Part shown: one piece after another, positions 36,789-48,867 of the stretch
Position numbering within the stretch: position 1 is the stretch's first letter
Layout: each line of letters starts with the position of its first letter
The notes under the pieces: generated by a model
Told to the model about the DNA's origin: nothing
The model's input: the letters and a program-made list of their open reading frames with translations, nothing else
Databases searched by the model: none
Made by a program: the position numbers and the translations under genes
Origin: Clitoria ternatea
Taxonomy: Eukaryota > Streptophyta > Magnoliopsida > Fabales > Fabaceae
Direction of reading: 5' to 3'
Assembly: GCA_037962975.1 (NCBI GenBank)
Contig: CM075669.1
Coordinates: 245,557,351-245,621,350, forward strand
Length of the DNA stretch: 64,000 nucleotides

Positions 36789-38824
36789 AGTTAATCCAAT
36801 AGGCCTGGGGAAAAGGTCGATCTTGCTTTATCTGTAAACTCTGTGTAGGTAATAGAAAATAGAATCTTTGACTTGGTAGTAACTGTGATTGATGTGACAA
36901 ATCTCAGTTACTGTGAAACAGGAAACTAATGGCCGGAAACGATCTTGTTAGAGTTGTAGAACGCTTAATCAATGCAATGGGAGCACGTGAAGGTCAAGGT
37001 AACGATGCCTTGAGAAGGTTGGACCTTTTTGAAAAGCGCAATCCACCTCGTTTCAAGGGAGGATATAACCCTGATGGAGCACAAACCTGGATTCGAGATA
37101 TAGAGAAGATCTTTCGAGCATTGCAATGTAATGAAGCTGATAAGGTGGTCTTCGCTACTTATGCCTTATCTGAGGATGCCGAACATTGGTGGGATAGCAT
37201 GCGTAGACAATTCGAAGTCAACGACATAGAGATCACTTGGGATTATTTCAAGGATATGTTTCTGGAGAAATATTTTCCAGCTGATGTTAAAGAGAAAAGA
37301 CAATTCGAATTCTTGTCACTGACCCAAGGAAATATGACCGTTGGAGAGTACGCATCCAGGTTTGAAGAGCTATCTCGTTTTCATTCTCATTATAATGATG
37401 CTACTGACGAAGGTGATCGGTGCGCAAAGTTTGTAAATGGATTGCGGCCAGAAATTAAGGAAGCTATAAGAATACAGGAAATCCGTGAATAATCGCTACA
37501 GGATCTTTGAAGAGGATCATAAGGATAGAATGACCAAAATTCGTGAACCCATTCACAAGGCGGGACAAATGAGAAGTGGAGGACCTCACCATCACCAAAG
37601 AAGAGACTTCAGGAGAAATAAGCCTTACCAAGTGCCATTTCGCCGGTTTGGAGTAGCATCTGTTCCTAACAGACCCTAAGCTTCAACTGGAAGCTATTAC
37701 CAGACATCTACACCAAACTTTAAATATTTTATCTATGGAGGACCCCATTTGAAAAGGGATTGTCCTAAAAACACTTATGTTTATTTTAAGTGTAACAAAC
37801 CAGGTCATCACATCAAGGATTGCCTAGAGATGAAGAGAGAAAACCCTGAAGGTGCGAGTACAAACATAAATACTCAAGGAGGCGTACACAGTACAGTTGG
37901 AAGCCTGAAGGCAAAAGGAAAGGTTTTTGTAATCACTGGAGAAGAAGCATCTCATTCTGATTCCATGGTGGAAGGTAAGTGTATCATTAATAAGATTCCT
38001 TTAACTGTTATGTATGACTCAGGTGCATCACATTCCTTTATTGCCAATGACTATGTAGAAAAACTAAAATTACCTGTGATAGAACTACCATTTGACTTAT
38101 CTGTACATACTCCTGGAAACAATCTCATTGTCACTTCTAAAGCCTGTTGGAAATGCCCTATTGTCATAGATGGTAGGGACTTTAAGGCTAATCTTTTTTG
38201 TTTACCCCTTTCTGGCTTAGAAGTTATTATTGGGCTAGATTGGTTGTCTGACAATCATGTTCTAATAGATTGTCATAATAAAACCATAATGTTTAAAGAA
38301 CCAGTGAATTTGAATCCCGAGGATTCGAGATTTCTAACCGCCAACCAAGTGAGTGCCTCTTTAAAAGAAGGGGCTCAAGGATTCATATTATTGCTTTCAA
38401 CGAAAAGAGAGCAAGAATCAAAAATCAAAAATTTACCGGTTGTGTGTGAATTTCCTGACGTTTTTCTTGAAGATATCTCTGGTTTACCCCCAGAAAGAGA
38501 TGTGGAATTCGCCATTGATCTAGTACCTAGAGTTGGACCCATTTCAATTGCACCATACCGAATGTCACCTTTAGAATTAGCAGAGTTGAAGAAACAACTT
38601 GAAGAGATGATAGAGAAGCAGTTTATACGACCCAGTGTATCCCCCTGGGGTGCACTGTAACATCCCTGTTTTTAGAAACAGTTTTACCCTTGTAATTTTT
38701 GAATTATGGATGGTTTGTAAGTAAGAATAAGTCAATATATACCCTATTGATGGTCTGTAGTATCTCAGAAATGTCATTTTTATGCATAATAATGGAATTT
38801 ATATGGACCATTAGTGAAATTATG

Positions 38825-39350
38825 CAAAAACCGAGTGAAAAGGACTCTGTTCCGAGTAACAGAGAGGAATTCCGAGTGAATAATTATGAATTCCGAGTCA
38901 AAACACTCTAGAATGACTCATTTCCGAGTCATACCTTACCAAATGCTTCCTTTTCCGAAGGAAACTACTCTGATAGAAGTAATCCGAGTGAAAGAGTATA
39001 TATATACTTATGTTTATGTTGATTTGATGCTTCCTACCGACTGGAATGTGTTGTGGAATTATTTGGGAAGGATTCCGAATGGTTTCGTATGTGTATGATT
39101 AGGAAACTGAGTGGAAAATGGTAGAGGGAACCCATTCCGAGAGAAATATAGGAGGCTGAACCATTTTCGAGTGAGTCTATGGGTATGACTCCTCTTCCGA
39201 GTGAGATTGGCTAGAACAGACACGGTTTTAGATGACTTAACCGAGTGGTAGTCTGAGGAATTTTGAATCAGTTTAGGACGACTTGACATAGTGAACAACC
39301 GAATGAAAAGGAATCGTAGACCGGATGGAACATTTCCGAGTGCCTCGACC
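38825..39350. repeat. Dispersed CCGAGTGA motifs, plus orientation
   Basis: Copies of TTCCGAGTGA or CCGAGTCA recur about every 30-60 bp (for example near 38830, 38872, 38983, 39163, 39199 and 39340). The complement recurs at 40600-41060 in the same LTR. Confidence 0.75.
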
Positions 39351-39606
39351 CGTTCTGAACTGGGATCTAAGATTCGATGTCTTTATAACAGCTTGGATGG
39401 GCGGTGTAAGGGAAGACAGACTGATTTCAGACCGGATTCATACTCCATACCGGCTAGCTACTAAGGAAGCTATTCTTGAACCGATGTGCACACCAAACAA
39501 TTCTGAGCCAGTGTTCACAAACCAACCTCTTCGTAGCCACACAACAATCGTCCTTCCACACCACAACACCACCTTCTTTCATGGACGTTGTCCCTCAAAT
39601 CACACC

Positions 39607-39690
39607 AACACCGCCCTTATACTCAACACCGCCCTCACACTCAACACCGCCCTCACACTCAATACCGCCCTCACACGCAATACCGACCTC
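39607..39690 (+). repeat. 18 bp tandem repeat
   Basis: Four and a half copies of AACACCGCCCTCACACTC with small changes, within the solo LTR. They give an Asn-Thr-Ala-Leu-rich open frame (39325-39855) that I do not regard as a gene. Confidence 0.85.
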
Positions 39691-40447
39691 TTCAAATCCT
39701 CCAACACTGAACACCTTTTAATTCCACTTCAGCTAGTGATCAGTCCACTTCATCACATGAATCCAAAAATGAGTGGCACAACGAACCAATCGCAAGGGAA
39801 AGTTGCACCCATTATGATACCTTTATATATTTTATTCCAATCAATGCAAAGCTGACTGTGAAAAGAGTCAAAAGGCTCCATTATCCCACCTAATCCTCCA
39901 ACCGATGTTCCCCACTCACTTTCTTATTATTAACCCAGTGCTATGACTCTAAGAACACATACACACGAAACATAGCCACAGACACACCTCTGTTATCATT
40001 TCCTCTTCCTGCAAGCTCTCTCTCTCTCAATTCCCTTCCTCTCTCATTCGGATTTAAAGCAGGACAGTGAAGGGAACCTTTTTCTTTCCATCCAGGAACT
40101 TCATTAAGGTAAGGGGGTATATTCTTGGGTGCTCTGTGGGAAAACCGTGTGAAGGAAAGGGTTAAGGAATCTTATTCCTCACCTTTCCAAGACAGGTTCA
40201 GGAATTGTTGATTTACATGCTTTGATTTTATGTATGTTTATATACATTTTTATTACTATGAACATGTTCAATTGGTTCTATAATTCATGATTCAATGAAT
40301 ACGTTTGATTATCTGTATTGATTATGATAAATTTTGATGATTGAGTGAATATGTTCGATGCTGAATTATGAAAATAAGTATCATGTCTGTTTATGTGTAT
40401 TCCAGTAGAGAATTGTAAACAGGAGATGAAATAAATGATAATAAGCT

Positions 40448-40606
40448 CGGTTTTATGTAAATTCAATCGGTTTTATGTAAATTCAATCGGTTTTGTGTAA
40501 ATTCAATCGGTTTTGTGTAAATTCAATCGGTTTTGTGTAAATTCAATCGGTTTTATGTAAATTCAATCAGTTTTATATAAATCCAATCAGTTTTACACGA
40601 TTTCAT
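40448..40606 (+). repeat. 20 bp tandem repeat, about eight copies
   Basis: Unit CGGTTTTATGTAAATTCAAT, with A/G variation at one position and decay in the last two copies. The units abut with no spacers. Confidence 0.92.
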
Positions 40607-41060
40607 TCGGTAAACCATTATATATTTCAGACAGAACTCTTTTCAACTAATTTCACTCGGTAAACTCATGTTTCACTCGGAACTTATCTTAATTTCACTC
40701 AGAGACTTATTTTCACTCGGACTCATAAACATTTTTACTCAGAAAACTTCTTTCAAGACTGATGTCACTCGGAATCATATTTTATTTCACTCAGAAATTC
40801 ATTTTCATTCAGAATTTAAGGTATTTCACTTAGAAAATCCTTTCCAGTGTCTATTTCACTCGGAATTAAAGCATTTTACTCTGAAAATCGTTTTTACTCA
40901 GATTCAAACTCATTTTTACTCAGAATCAGACCTGTTTCAGTCGAAAAATAACTTTCTAGTACAATTTCACTCGGATTTTTAACCAGATCACTTAGAAAAC
41001 CTCTCTCAGTATGATTCCACTCGGAATCATGCTTATTCCACTCGGAATTATCATTGTCCT
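40600..41060. repeat. Dispersed TTTCACTCGGAA motifs
   Basis: About 20 copies of TTTCACTCGG or TTTACTCAGA variants in 460 bp. They are the reverse complement of the CCGAGTGAAA motifs at 38825-39350. Confidence 0.8.
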
Positions 41061-44000
41061 ACTCGGAAAAACCTTATTTTTCATACTTTTCACTTGAATT
41101 TTTATTTAGAAACTCTTTCTTAATTCTTTCTAAATTATTAGGACGTTACACTTATTATTATCGTTCTTAATTCTATTATTATTACTATTGTTACTAATAT
41201 TATGAATCTTATTATTATTATTATTGTTATTCTTACTATTATTAATTAGTATTATTATTATTACTTTAGATATAAATAATTAAATAAGAAATATATTATT
41301 TTACTCTTTACAAAGTATAATTTCAACCAGTAAATAGTTGATATATTTTCTCAAATACAACAATAAAATGACTTACAACGTCTATATAATTGATGAGATT
41401 CAAGAGCTTATGAATATGTATGATGAGACTGGAAACACATAAATACCCAAGAATCAAAAGACAAAAAGAATGCATTCCGCATCATGAAAATATTTTCTAA
41501 AAAGAAGAAAATCTAGAGCATACACTTGGTACAGTGGAGGACATTCACGTTCGATCCCCAAGAGGATCTTGGGAGTACAACTGGAACGGAAACCCAATGG
41601 CATCAGAGTCGCGCCTGATAGCCGGGTGAGACGATGCAATTCTAGTGTACTTTGACTAAATGACGGAGTGTAACTATGATCGTAGGGATCCAAGTTCCAA
41701 AAATATATAAATCAATGATGAGAACCAATGAGTTCATTTGTACCATATGGGAACTTGGGCGGACCCTGATCGCTCTAGAAAATTGGAATGGAGATATTCC
41801 AAAGAATGAGATGAAGAAATAATTTATTGGGCCCACATGCATCATGAGACTTAACCAAAGATAAATCATAATAAATTCAACTCATGCATTCCATGACAAC
41901 ATGCTTGATTGTTATAATTGTGAATATGCTAATTGTATGATGTATGTGATATTATATGTTATCTGGATTATGTCCGCACCGAATTAACCAATCAGGGTCT
42001 TGGGTTATACTCACCCTTACTGTTGACCATTTTTCAGAGGAATTAGAAAATCAAGAACCCGAGTGTGAAGAACAGCAATATGCTGAACCCACTGAGAACG
42101 ATCATTAAAGATAGAATTTATATAGTTTGAATATTTATTAATGACAAAGACACCGGATGACTGTATAATGTTTAAGGGTGCCTGCGTGCCCCATTCTGTT
42201 ATGAGTACAATTATTTGTAAGTTTGTGAATGACTATGTGATATATATTCACTATTTGCTTCCATTGATCTGCCATCTCTTTGTTTAAAAAAAAAAATATT
42301 CACTTTTTATGAAAACTGTTAACACTCTTAGTTAAATAGGATGATCCTATAGAAGGGTTGTTTTATCTAACCGAGGGTGTTACATGCACCAGTGTTGTTG
42401 TTTAAGAAAAAGGATGGTAGCATGAGGTTATGTGTAGATTATCGGCAACTGAACAAGGTGATGATCAAGAACAGATATCCTCTACCAAGGATTGAAGACT
42501 TGATGGATCAGCTGCGTGGTGCCACGGTATTCTCCAAAATTGATTTGAGGTCTGGGTACCATCAAATAAGAGTGAAGAAAGAAGATGTACCAAAAACTGC
42601 TTTTAGAACACGCTATGGCCATTACGAATATCTAGTAATGCCTTTTGGTGTAACTAATGCACCAGCCTTATTCATGGATTACATGAATAGGATTTTTCAT
42701 CTATATCTAGATAAATTTGTAGTGATGTTCATTGATGATATATTAGTGTACTCTAAAAGTAGAGAAGAACATGTTGAACACTTGAAGATTGTGTTAAAAA
42801 TCCTGAAAAAGAAACAAGTGTATGCAAAGCTGTCGAAGTGTGAATTCTGGTTGGAAGAAGTGAACTTTTTAGGACATGTAATTAGTCAAGGAGGAATAGC
42901 TGTAGACCCTTCCAAGGTGGAGGCAGTTTTAAAATGGGAGAGACCAACCATGATCACTGAGATTAGAAGTTTCTTGGGCTTGGCTGGATACTATAGGAGA
43001 TTCATTGAAGGATATTCAAAGCTAGGATACCCACTGACCAAGTTAACACAGAAAGGACAACCTTTTGTATGGACGACACAATACGAGAATAGTTTCCAAG
43101 AGTTGAAAGATCGACTTACTTCTGCGCTGGTGTTAGTACTCCCCGATCCACATCGAAGTTTTGAAGTTTACTGTGATGCGTCTAAACAAGGACTAGGAAG
43201 TGTACTCATGCAAGACAAGAAGGTTGTAGCCTATACATCGCGCCAATTAAGGCAACATGAGATTAACTACCCTACCCATGACTTAGAGTTAGCCGCTGTA
43301 GTTTTTCCCTTAAAGATTTGGAGGCATTATCTATACGGTGCAACATTCGATGTGTTTAGCAATCATAAGAGTCTCAAGTATTTATTCGACCAAAAGGAGT
43401 TAAACATGAGGCAACGAAGATGGATGAAATTCTTAAAGGACTACGACTTTGAGTTACAGTACCATCCTGGAAAAGCAAACGTAGTAGCTGATGCTTTAAG
43501 TCGAAAGTCTCTACATGCATCCATAATGATGATTAAAGAGCTGGAATTGATAGAGAACTTCAGAGATCTTAACCTAGCAGTAAAGGTTAATGCTAACAGC
43601 TACAGATTAGGAGCGTTGAAAGTGACAAGTGAATTCCCGAGGCAAGTTTTAGAGGCTCAACGAGAGGATGAATTCCTGTAAGAGAAGAAAGAACTCTTGA
43701 AACGAGGAAAAGAAGTCGAGTTCAATGTGGGAAATGACCAATTGTTGAAGTATAAGGATCGAGTGTGTATCCCTGACAAAAAGGAGTTGAGAAAAGCAAT
43801 TCTGGAAGAAGGCCACAAAAGTTATATAAGCATTCATCCCGAAGCTACTAAAATGTATCAAGATTTGAAGAAGTTATTTTGGTGGCCTGGAATGAAGAAA
43901 GCGGTGGCAGAGTACGTGGCTGCATGTCTAATTTGTTAGAAGGTTAAAGTGGAACATCAAAAACCCCCTAGAATGCTACAATCAATGGAAATACCAGAAT

Positions 44001-45090
44001 GGAAATGGGATAGCATTACCATGGATTTTGTGACTTCTCTACCTAAAACTCCATTAGGACATGATTCAATATGGGTAATAGTTGATAGATTAACAAAATT
44101 TGTCCACTTTATTCCCATCAATATTCGTTACTCTATGGAGAAGCTGGCAAAATTATACATCGAGGAGATTGTTAGATTGCATGGAATTCCTTCAAGTATC
44201 ATTTCTGATCGGGACCTTCGTTTTACATCACAATTCTAGAAGAGCTTGCACAAGGGTTTGGGAACAAAACTACGTCTGAGTTCAGCATATCATCCTCAGA
44301 CAGATGGACAATCAGAAAGAACAATCCAATCTCTAGAGGACTCGTTACGAGCTTGTGTGTTAGAGCATAAAGGAAGTTGGAATCAATTCTTACTATATAT
44401 GGAGTTTACCTACAACAACAGTTTCCATGCTAGCATTGGCATGGCACCTTTTGAAGTATTATATGGAAGAAAATGTAGGACCCCGCTATGTTGGTTTGAG
44501 ACTGGTGAAAACTTGATGCTAGGAACAGAGTTGGTACAACAAACCACGGATAAAATCAAAATAGTTCGGGAAAAGATGAAGGCAACACAGAGCAGAAAAA
44601 AAAGTTACTATGACAAAAAAAGAAAGCTGCTTGAATTTCAAGAAGGCGATCATGTATTCTTGAAAGTCACACCTACGACTGGGGTCGGTCGGGCAATGAA
44701 ATCTCAAAAACTAACTCCTAGATTTATTGGTCCATATCAAATAATTCATAAAGTTAGTCCTCTTGCCTACCAAATAGCATTACCACCTTTTCTTTCTAAT
44801 ATCCATAACGTTTTTTATGTGTCAAACTTACGAAAGTATATATCTGATCCTACACATGTTATTGAACTTGATGTCATACAAGTTAAAGATAATCTTACAT
44901 ATGATGCACCACCTGTCAGAATAGGTGACAGAAGAATAAAAAAGTTAAGAGACAAGACAATTCCGCTTGTAAAGGTCATTTGGAGTGAAACGAGAGGAGA
45001 AGATGCTACATGGGAACTAGAAACTAAGATGAAAGAGTCTCATCCTCATTTGTTTTACTGAATAATGTAAATTTCGAGGACGAAATTTTT

Positions 45091-45106
45091 CTAAGGGGAG
45101 TAGAGT
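45091..45106 (+). other. Polypurine tract of gypsy 2
   Basis: AAGGGGAGTAGAG, directly before the 3' LTR. Confidence 0.8.
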
Positions 45107-48100
45107 TGTAACACCCCTATTTTTATTTTTATATTAAAATTTTGAAGGAATTAGATTATGGTTCTTTAGAACTTTTTAATCTACGTATTATTTATGATTT
45201 TTTAGAATTTTTTGGAATTTTTGAATTTTTTAATAAAATAATATTTTTTTAAATAATTTTAAATTTATATAAGTGACTTAAAATTAAAAATATTTATAAG
45301 AAAGTGAATTTAAATTATAAGAAAATTTTCTAAAATCAATTTCAAGTAGACTTATCTAAAAATTATCGGTTTGAGAAAAATTTTGATTTTTTCTAATCGT
45401 TAAAAAATTGGGAACGTATCAATAAATTTTTATTAACAGAAAATTTTAGATTTTTAAAATTTAAACTTTATATTACTTATTATAAAATTAGTGAGAACTG
45501 ATATAATATCGCTAAATTTCAAAAAGGACTGATTTTAAATATTTAAAATATACCGAGTGAAAGGTTACTATTTGGCTTAATAATTCTGCCGACAGTTACT
45601 ATGCAGAACACTGTACATGTACAAAATTTTCAAAAGATGCACAGTAACTAGGAATAAAAATTTAAAAAATACACAGTACTTTTATATTAAAATAATGGAA
45701 TGCATAGTAATTTTTTTCCTATAAATACCAAAGGAATTCTTTCAGATTAAGTTTTCTTAATGTAGTAGTGCTAGTGAGATAATGGTGGAAGTAAGAGAGA
45801 GAAATAATTTTTTTTGAAGAAGGTTCTGCTAAAATCCTAAGGTAAGAATACTTCTCTTTTATATTTTTTAGGGTTATTTTCATATTGTTTTTAGAAATTT
45901 ATTATTATATTAAAAATAATATTATTTTAAGTTACTATTTTGCATAGTAAAATACTATTTCAATAGTAAATTACTATTTAAATAGTAAATTACTATTTAC
46001 TGTTACTATTTACTTTTACTATTCATAATTTACTATTTACCTTTACTGTTTACGATTTACTATTTACTGTTACTATTTATGTTTTACTATTTATTGTTAC
46101 TATTCATAATTTACTATTTACCGTTACTATTCATAATTTACTATTTGCTGTTACTATTCACGATTTACTATTTACTATTCACTATTCAAAATTTACAATT
46201 TCTGCTTTGAGTAGTAATCTTAATTTTCATCTTGTAACTATATTAAAATGAAATTGGTATGTTTTAGAACTCGGAGACGAGGCGCGCACGAATTTTCAAT
46301 AACGAATCAGTATACAAGAGGTAAGGGAGAGTAAAATAAGAGTATAATATGAAAAGACATAAGAATAATAGGAGGAGTCCCCTACTCCTTTTAAATTTGA
46401 TAATATTATTATTTTAAAATATTAACATTTTAACTTAAAATTTTTAATAAATTTTAAATTAAATATCTGATGTAACTAAATCTAACATACCTATGCAAGG
46501 ACTTGTACTTTTATAACCTATATGAACTGGACTATACCTATGCAAGGACTTGGACTACTATGACCCATATGGATTGAACTATACCTATGCAAGGACTGGA
46601 TTATATGGACTTACATAGACCTATACGAGAAATTGACCAAAAGGACTCAAATTGACTATATTAATAACCATTAGACTTTGAATATAATAAATGATGCTTT
46701 ATTGACTTGATTTTGATTAATATTTAATTGTGATTAATAATATTTGATGTGATTGATGATATTTAGTTATAATTGATAATGCTTGATTTTGATTGATAAT
46801 TTTGTGATGTGGAGTTTGAGCATATAGCGAGCATGACGGAAAACTAAAACTCAGTAAGAATTTTCTTACCTTACTCTTTAAATTTTTATTACTTTAAATC
46901 TTCTCTTCTTAGAAATTATTTTTATTAACTTTATTTTTAATATTTAGAATAAAAAATTAGTATTTATTTTAGAAAGAAGACATTTTATGAAAATTCATTT
47001 ATAACAAATTGAGATAATTAAATCTTGAATTAAAGAAAAATTTTGTAATTTTAAGTATTTTTGGTTAATGATTTAAAGATTATTCTCTTTTAATAAAATA
47101 AATTTTTTAAAAGTAAATTATTTTGTTCCAACCTAATAACTAAAGATATTTGGAAATAATTGAGATTTCTAAAATTCGAGATTGTTAAGATTCAATTTAA
47201 AAAGAAAATGTGTAAAGTGTTTTATGAGAAGTTTTGAGATATTTAAGGCTTAGAAACTCAATTTTGGTGAGAATTGAAAACTGTACCAAATTTATTTCTG
47301 TATGACAGAAATTTAGAGAATTGAGAAAATGTATAGTTTATTAAGATGATGTTGTAAACCTTTATGATATTTAATAATTGAGTTTCTAAAAGCCTTAACC
47401 AACTAAATACACGAGTAGTTCATGCATCATGAATTATTAAAGTGAAATTAAACGATATTGTCTGGGGACGGATTATAAAAACCGAGGATACATTAGAGGA
47501 GGCTTAATTACGAGCCTTGGGATGAGAGGGTGTGAAAGGGTGCTTCAGGGGACCTGGGGTAGCTCCCTAGTGTCGGGTACTTTCACAATAAAAACTTTCT
47601 CAATCTGACTAGTCTCTAAGTGTTTCCATGTCAGTTGAGGTATTCATATTATTATTATCCGGACTTATGGAACAGTGTAAACTCCTGGTTAGCCCAGTGC
47701 AAATTAAAATTTAAGGGCTCACATATATAGGTAAGTTATGATGAAGATATTGCATAACATTCATGCATTTATAATTGATTATGTATGTGATTGTGATTGA
47801 TATTATTATGTATTGGTTTGTGAAAACCCTTTGTTGCTTATGTCTTATTCAGGAATATTATATTTTGTTTCTCACTCCTTTCTCTGTGTTTTTGTTTCAT
47901 ATATTCTAAATTGATGGTTCAGAGGGAAGGATCGAAGAATCTCGACAGTAAATATAGCACGTTTTAGAAAGAGAGCTCGGTATGAATACCGTGGTCCAAT
48001 GAATAAATAATGTTATTAAGTAACTGCTTCTGGGCCATGGAGTTTCCTCTCTTTCTTATAATGTTTAATATTTATTTTCGTGGGATGAATGTAAAATTAC

Positions 48101-48250
48101 TTTATAAAGTTTTAATAATATTTGTGAGGTATTTCAGAAATAAAGTATATAATTTATTCCGATAGTTTCTTTTTAACAATCATATCTTTAGTAAAAAAAA
48201 TAATTACGAATTTTTCTAGAATTTATTAAGGTGTAACAGAGGGCGTTACA
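45107..48250 (+). repeat. 3' LTR of gypsy 2
   Basis: Direct copy of 33643-36773 with the same internal array at 45950-46195. Confidence 0.93.
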
Positions 48251-48255
48251 CTTAG

Positions 48256-48817
48256 GGTAATATTTTTAGAGGATGAAGGCTTGGATACTTCCTTCTGGCT
48301 AAGCTTCAACTCTTGAACTCTTAGTACACCAAGAAGTTCATCAAAAGTAAGAGTGTTGAAATCTCCTAAACATTTGGTCTACAGACTCATGATCTTCCAT
48401 CTTAAAGTTGTCGTACTTCTTAGTCACAAGAATCTTCTTGGATATTTTAACATTTGAAGTACCTTCATAGTTACATTGCAAGGTATCCCAGATTTCTTTT
48501 TCTGTTTTGTAGCTGTACACTTTGTTGTATTTTGATTTTCTCAAAGCACATATCAAAAGAAATCTTGCTTTAGCATTTGACTCCATATTTTTAGTGTCAG
48601 CAGGGGCCCATTTATCTTCACGAATAGGTTTTCCTTCATCATTGGTAAGAGCTGGTTCATCCCCTCTAGTGATTATTCCCCAAAGGGAATATTGAGTAGA
48701 CTTGATGAACATTTTCATCCTGTCTTTCCAGTAAGGGTAATCCTCACCAAAGAAAGCAGGTGGTCTATTTGATGATGCTCCTTTAGGAATGAGTTGGTCT
48801 TGAGAAGATGAAGCCAT
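48256..48817 (-). pseudogene. Copia gag N-terminal part
   Basis: Starts at MASSSQDQLIPKG (48817) shortly after the primer site. YWKDRMKMFIKS, IREDKWAP and EIWDTLQ are gag landmarks of plant Copia (UBN2-type) elements. The frame hits a stop at 48341, and coding-like sequence continues in another frame to the gypsy-2 insertion at 48255 (duplication cttag). The rest of gag lies at 33642 and below, on the far side of gypsy 2. Confidence 0.85.
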
Positions 48818-48850
48818 AGATCTTGTACCTTTTTACTGCTGAAAGTAATC

Positions 48851-48865
48851 ACAGCTCTAATACCA
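48851..48865 (-). other. Primer binding site of the large Copia element
   Basis: On the minus strand TGGTATTAGAGCTGT, a tRNA-Met-type site two bases inside the 5' LTR. Confidence 0.85.
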
Positions 48866-48867
48866 AT

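Larger units (their letters stand above)
38656..42384 (+). mobile_element. Solo LTR, 3.7 kb, possibly composite, inside gypsy 2 pol
   Basis: Begins TGTAACATCCCTG and ends CCGAGGGTGTTACA, flanked by tgcac (38651-38655 and 42385-42389). The left end matches the start of the gypsy-1 LTR. At 41140-41149 there is an internal GGACGTTACA, identical to the gypsy-1 LTR terminus, so 38656-41149 could be one LTR and 41150-42384 the end of another. Leader-like CT-rich sequence at 40010-40060 with a GGTAAGGG donor near 40107 indicates plus orientation. No coding region. Confidence 0.78.
36929..45061 (+). pseudogene. Gypsy 2 gag-pol polyprotein, heavily broken
   Basis: Gag starts at MAGNDLVRVV (36929) and runs 187 codons to a frameshift and stop at about 37490. 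Reading continues in another frame with TAA at 37677-37679. Both zinc knuckles lack N-terminal cysteines (FIYGGPHLKRDC, YFKCNKPGHHIKDC). Protease YDSGASHSF (38013) is intact. The frame is cut at 38655 by a solo LTR exactly within the SPWGA-PVLL junction of RT, and resumes at 42385. RT keeps FIDDILVYS. RNase H has SNHKSLKY, Asn in place of a catalytic Asp (codon 43361-43363). In-frame stops follow at 43679 (TAA), 43937 (TAG) and 44237 (TAG). The C-terminus ends in a chromodomain-like segment with WELETKM, then TGA at 45059. Clearly inactive. Confidence 0.9.
33643..48250 (+). mobile_element. Gypsy 2: older Tekay-type element with a nested solo LTR
   Basis: Flanked by cttag (33638-33642 and 48251-48255). 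LTRs of 3,131 and 3,144 bp differ by roughly 3.7% over the first ~560 aligned bases. It has a primer site, a broken gag-pol and a polypurine tract, with a 3,729 bp solo LTR inserted between protease and RT. It belongs to the same LTR family as the solo LTR at 1210-5465. Without the nested piece it is about 10.9 kb. Confidence 0.93.

Noticed and set aside
39325..39855. Open frame of 176 codons in the 3.7 kb solo LTR
   Set aside because: It depends on an 18 bp tandem repeat, has no recognisable domain and sits in LTR leader-like sequence.
40448..40606. Regular 20 bp repeats resembling a CRISPR array
   Set aside because: The units abut without unique spacers, and this is plant nuclear DNA inside an LTR.
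38656..41149. Independent LTR insertion ending at 41149
   Set aside because: The five bases after 41149 (cttat) do not match the five before 38656 (tgcac), so it cannot be called a separate clean insertion; kept as a finding only.
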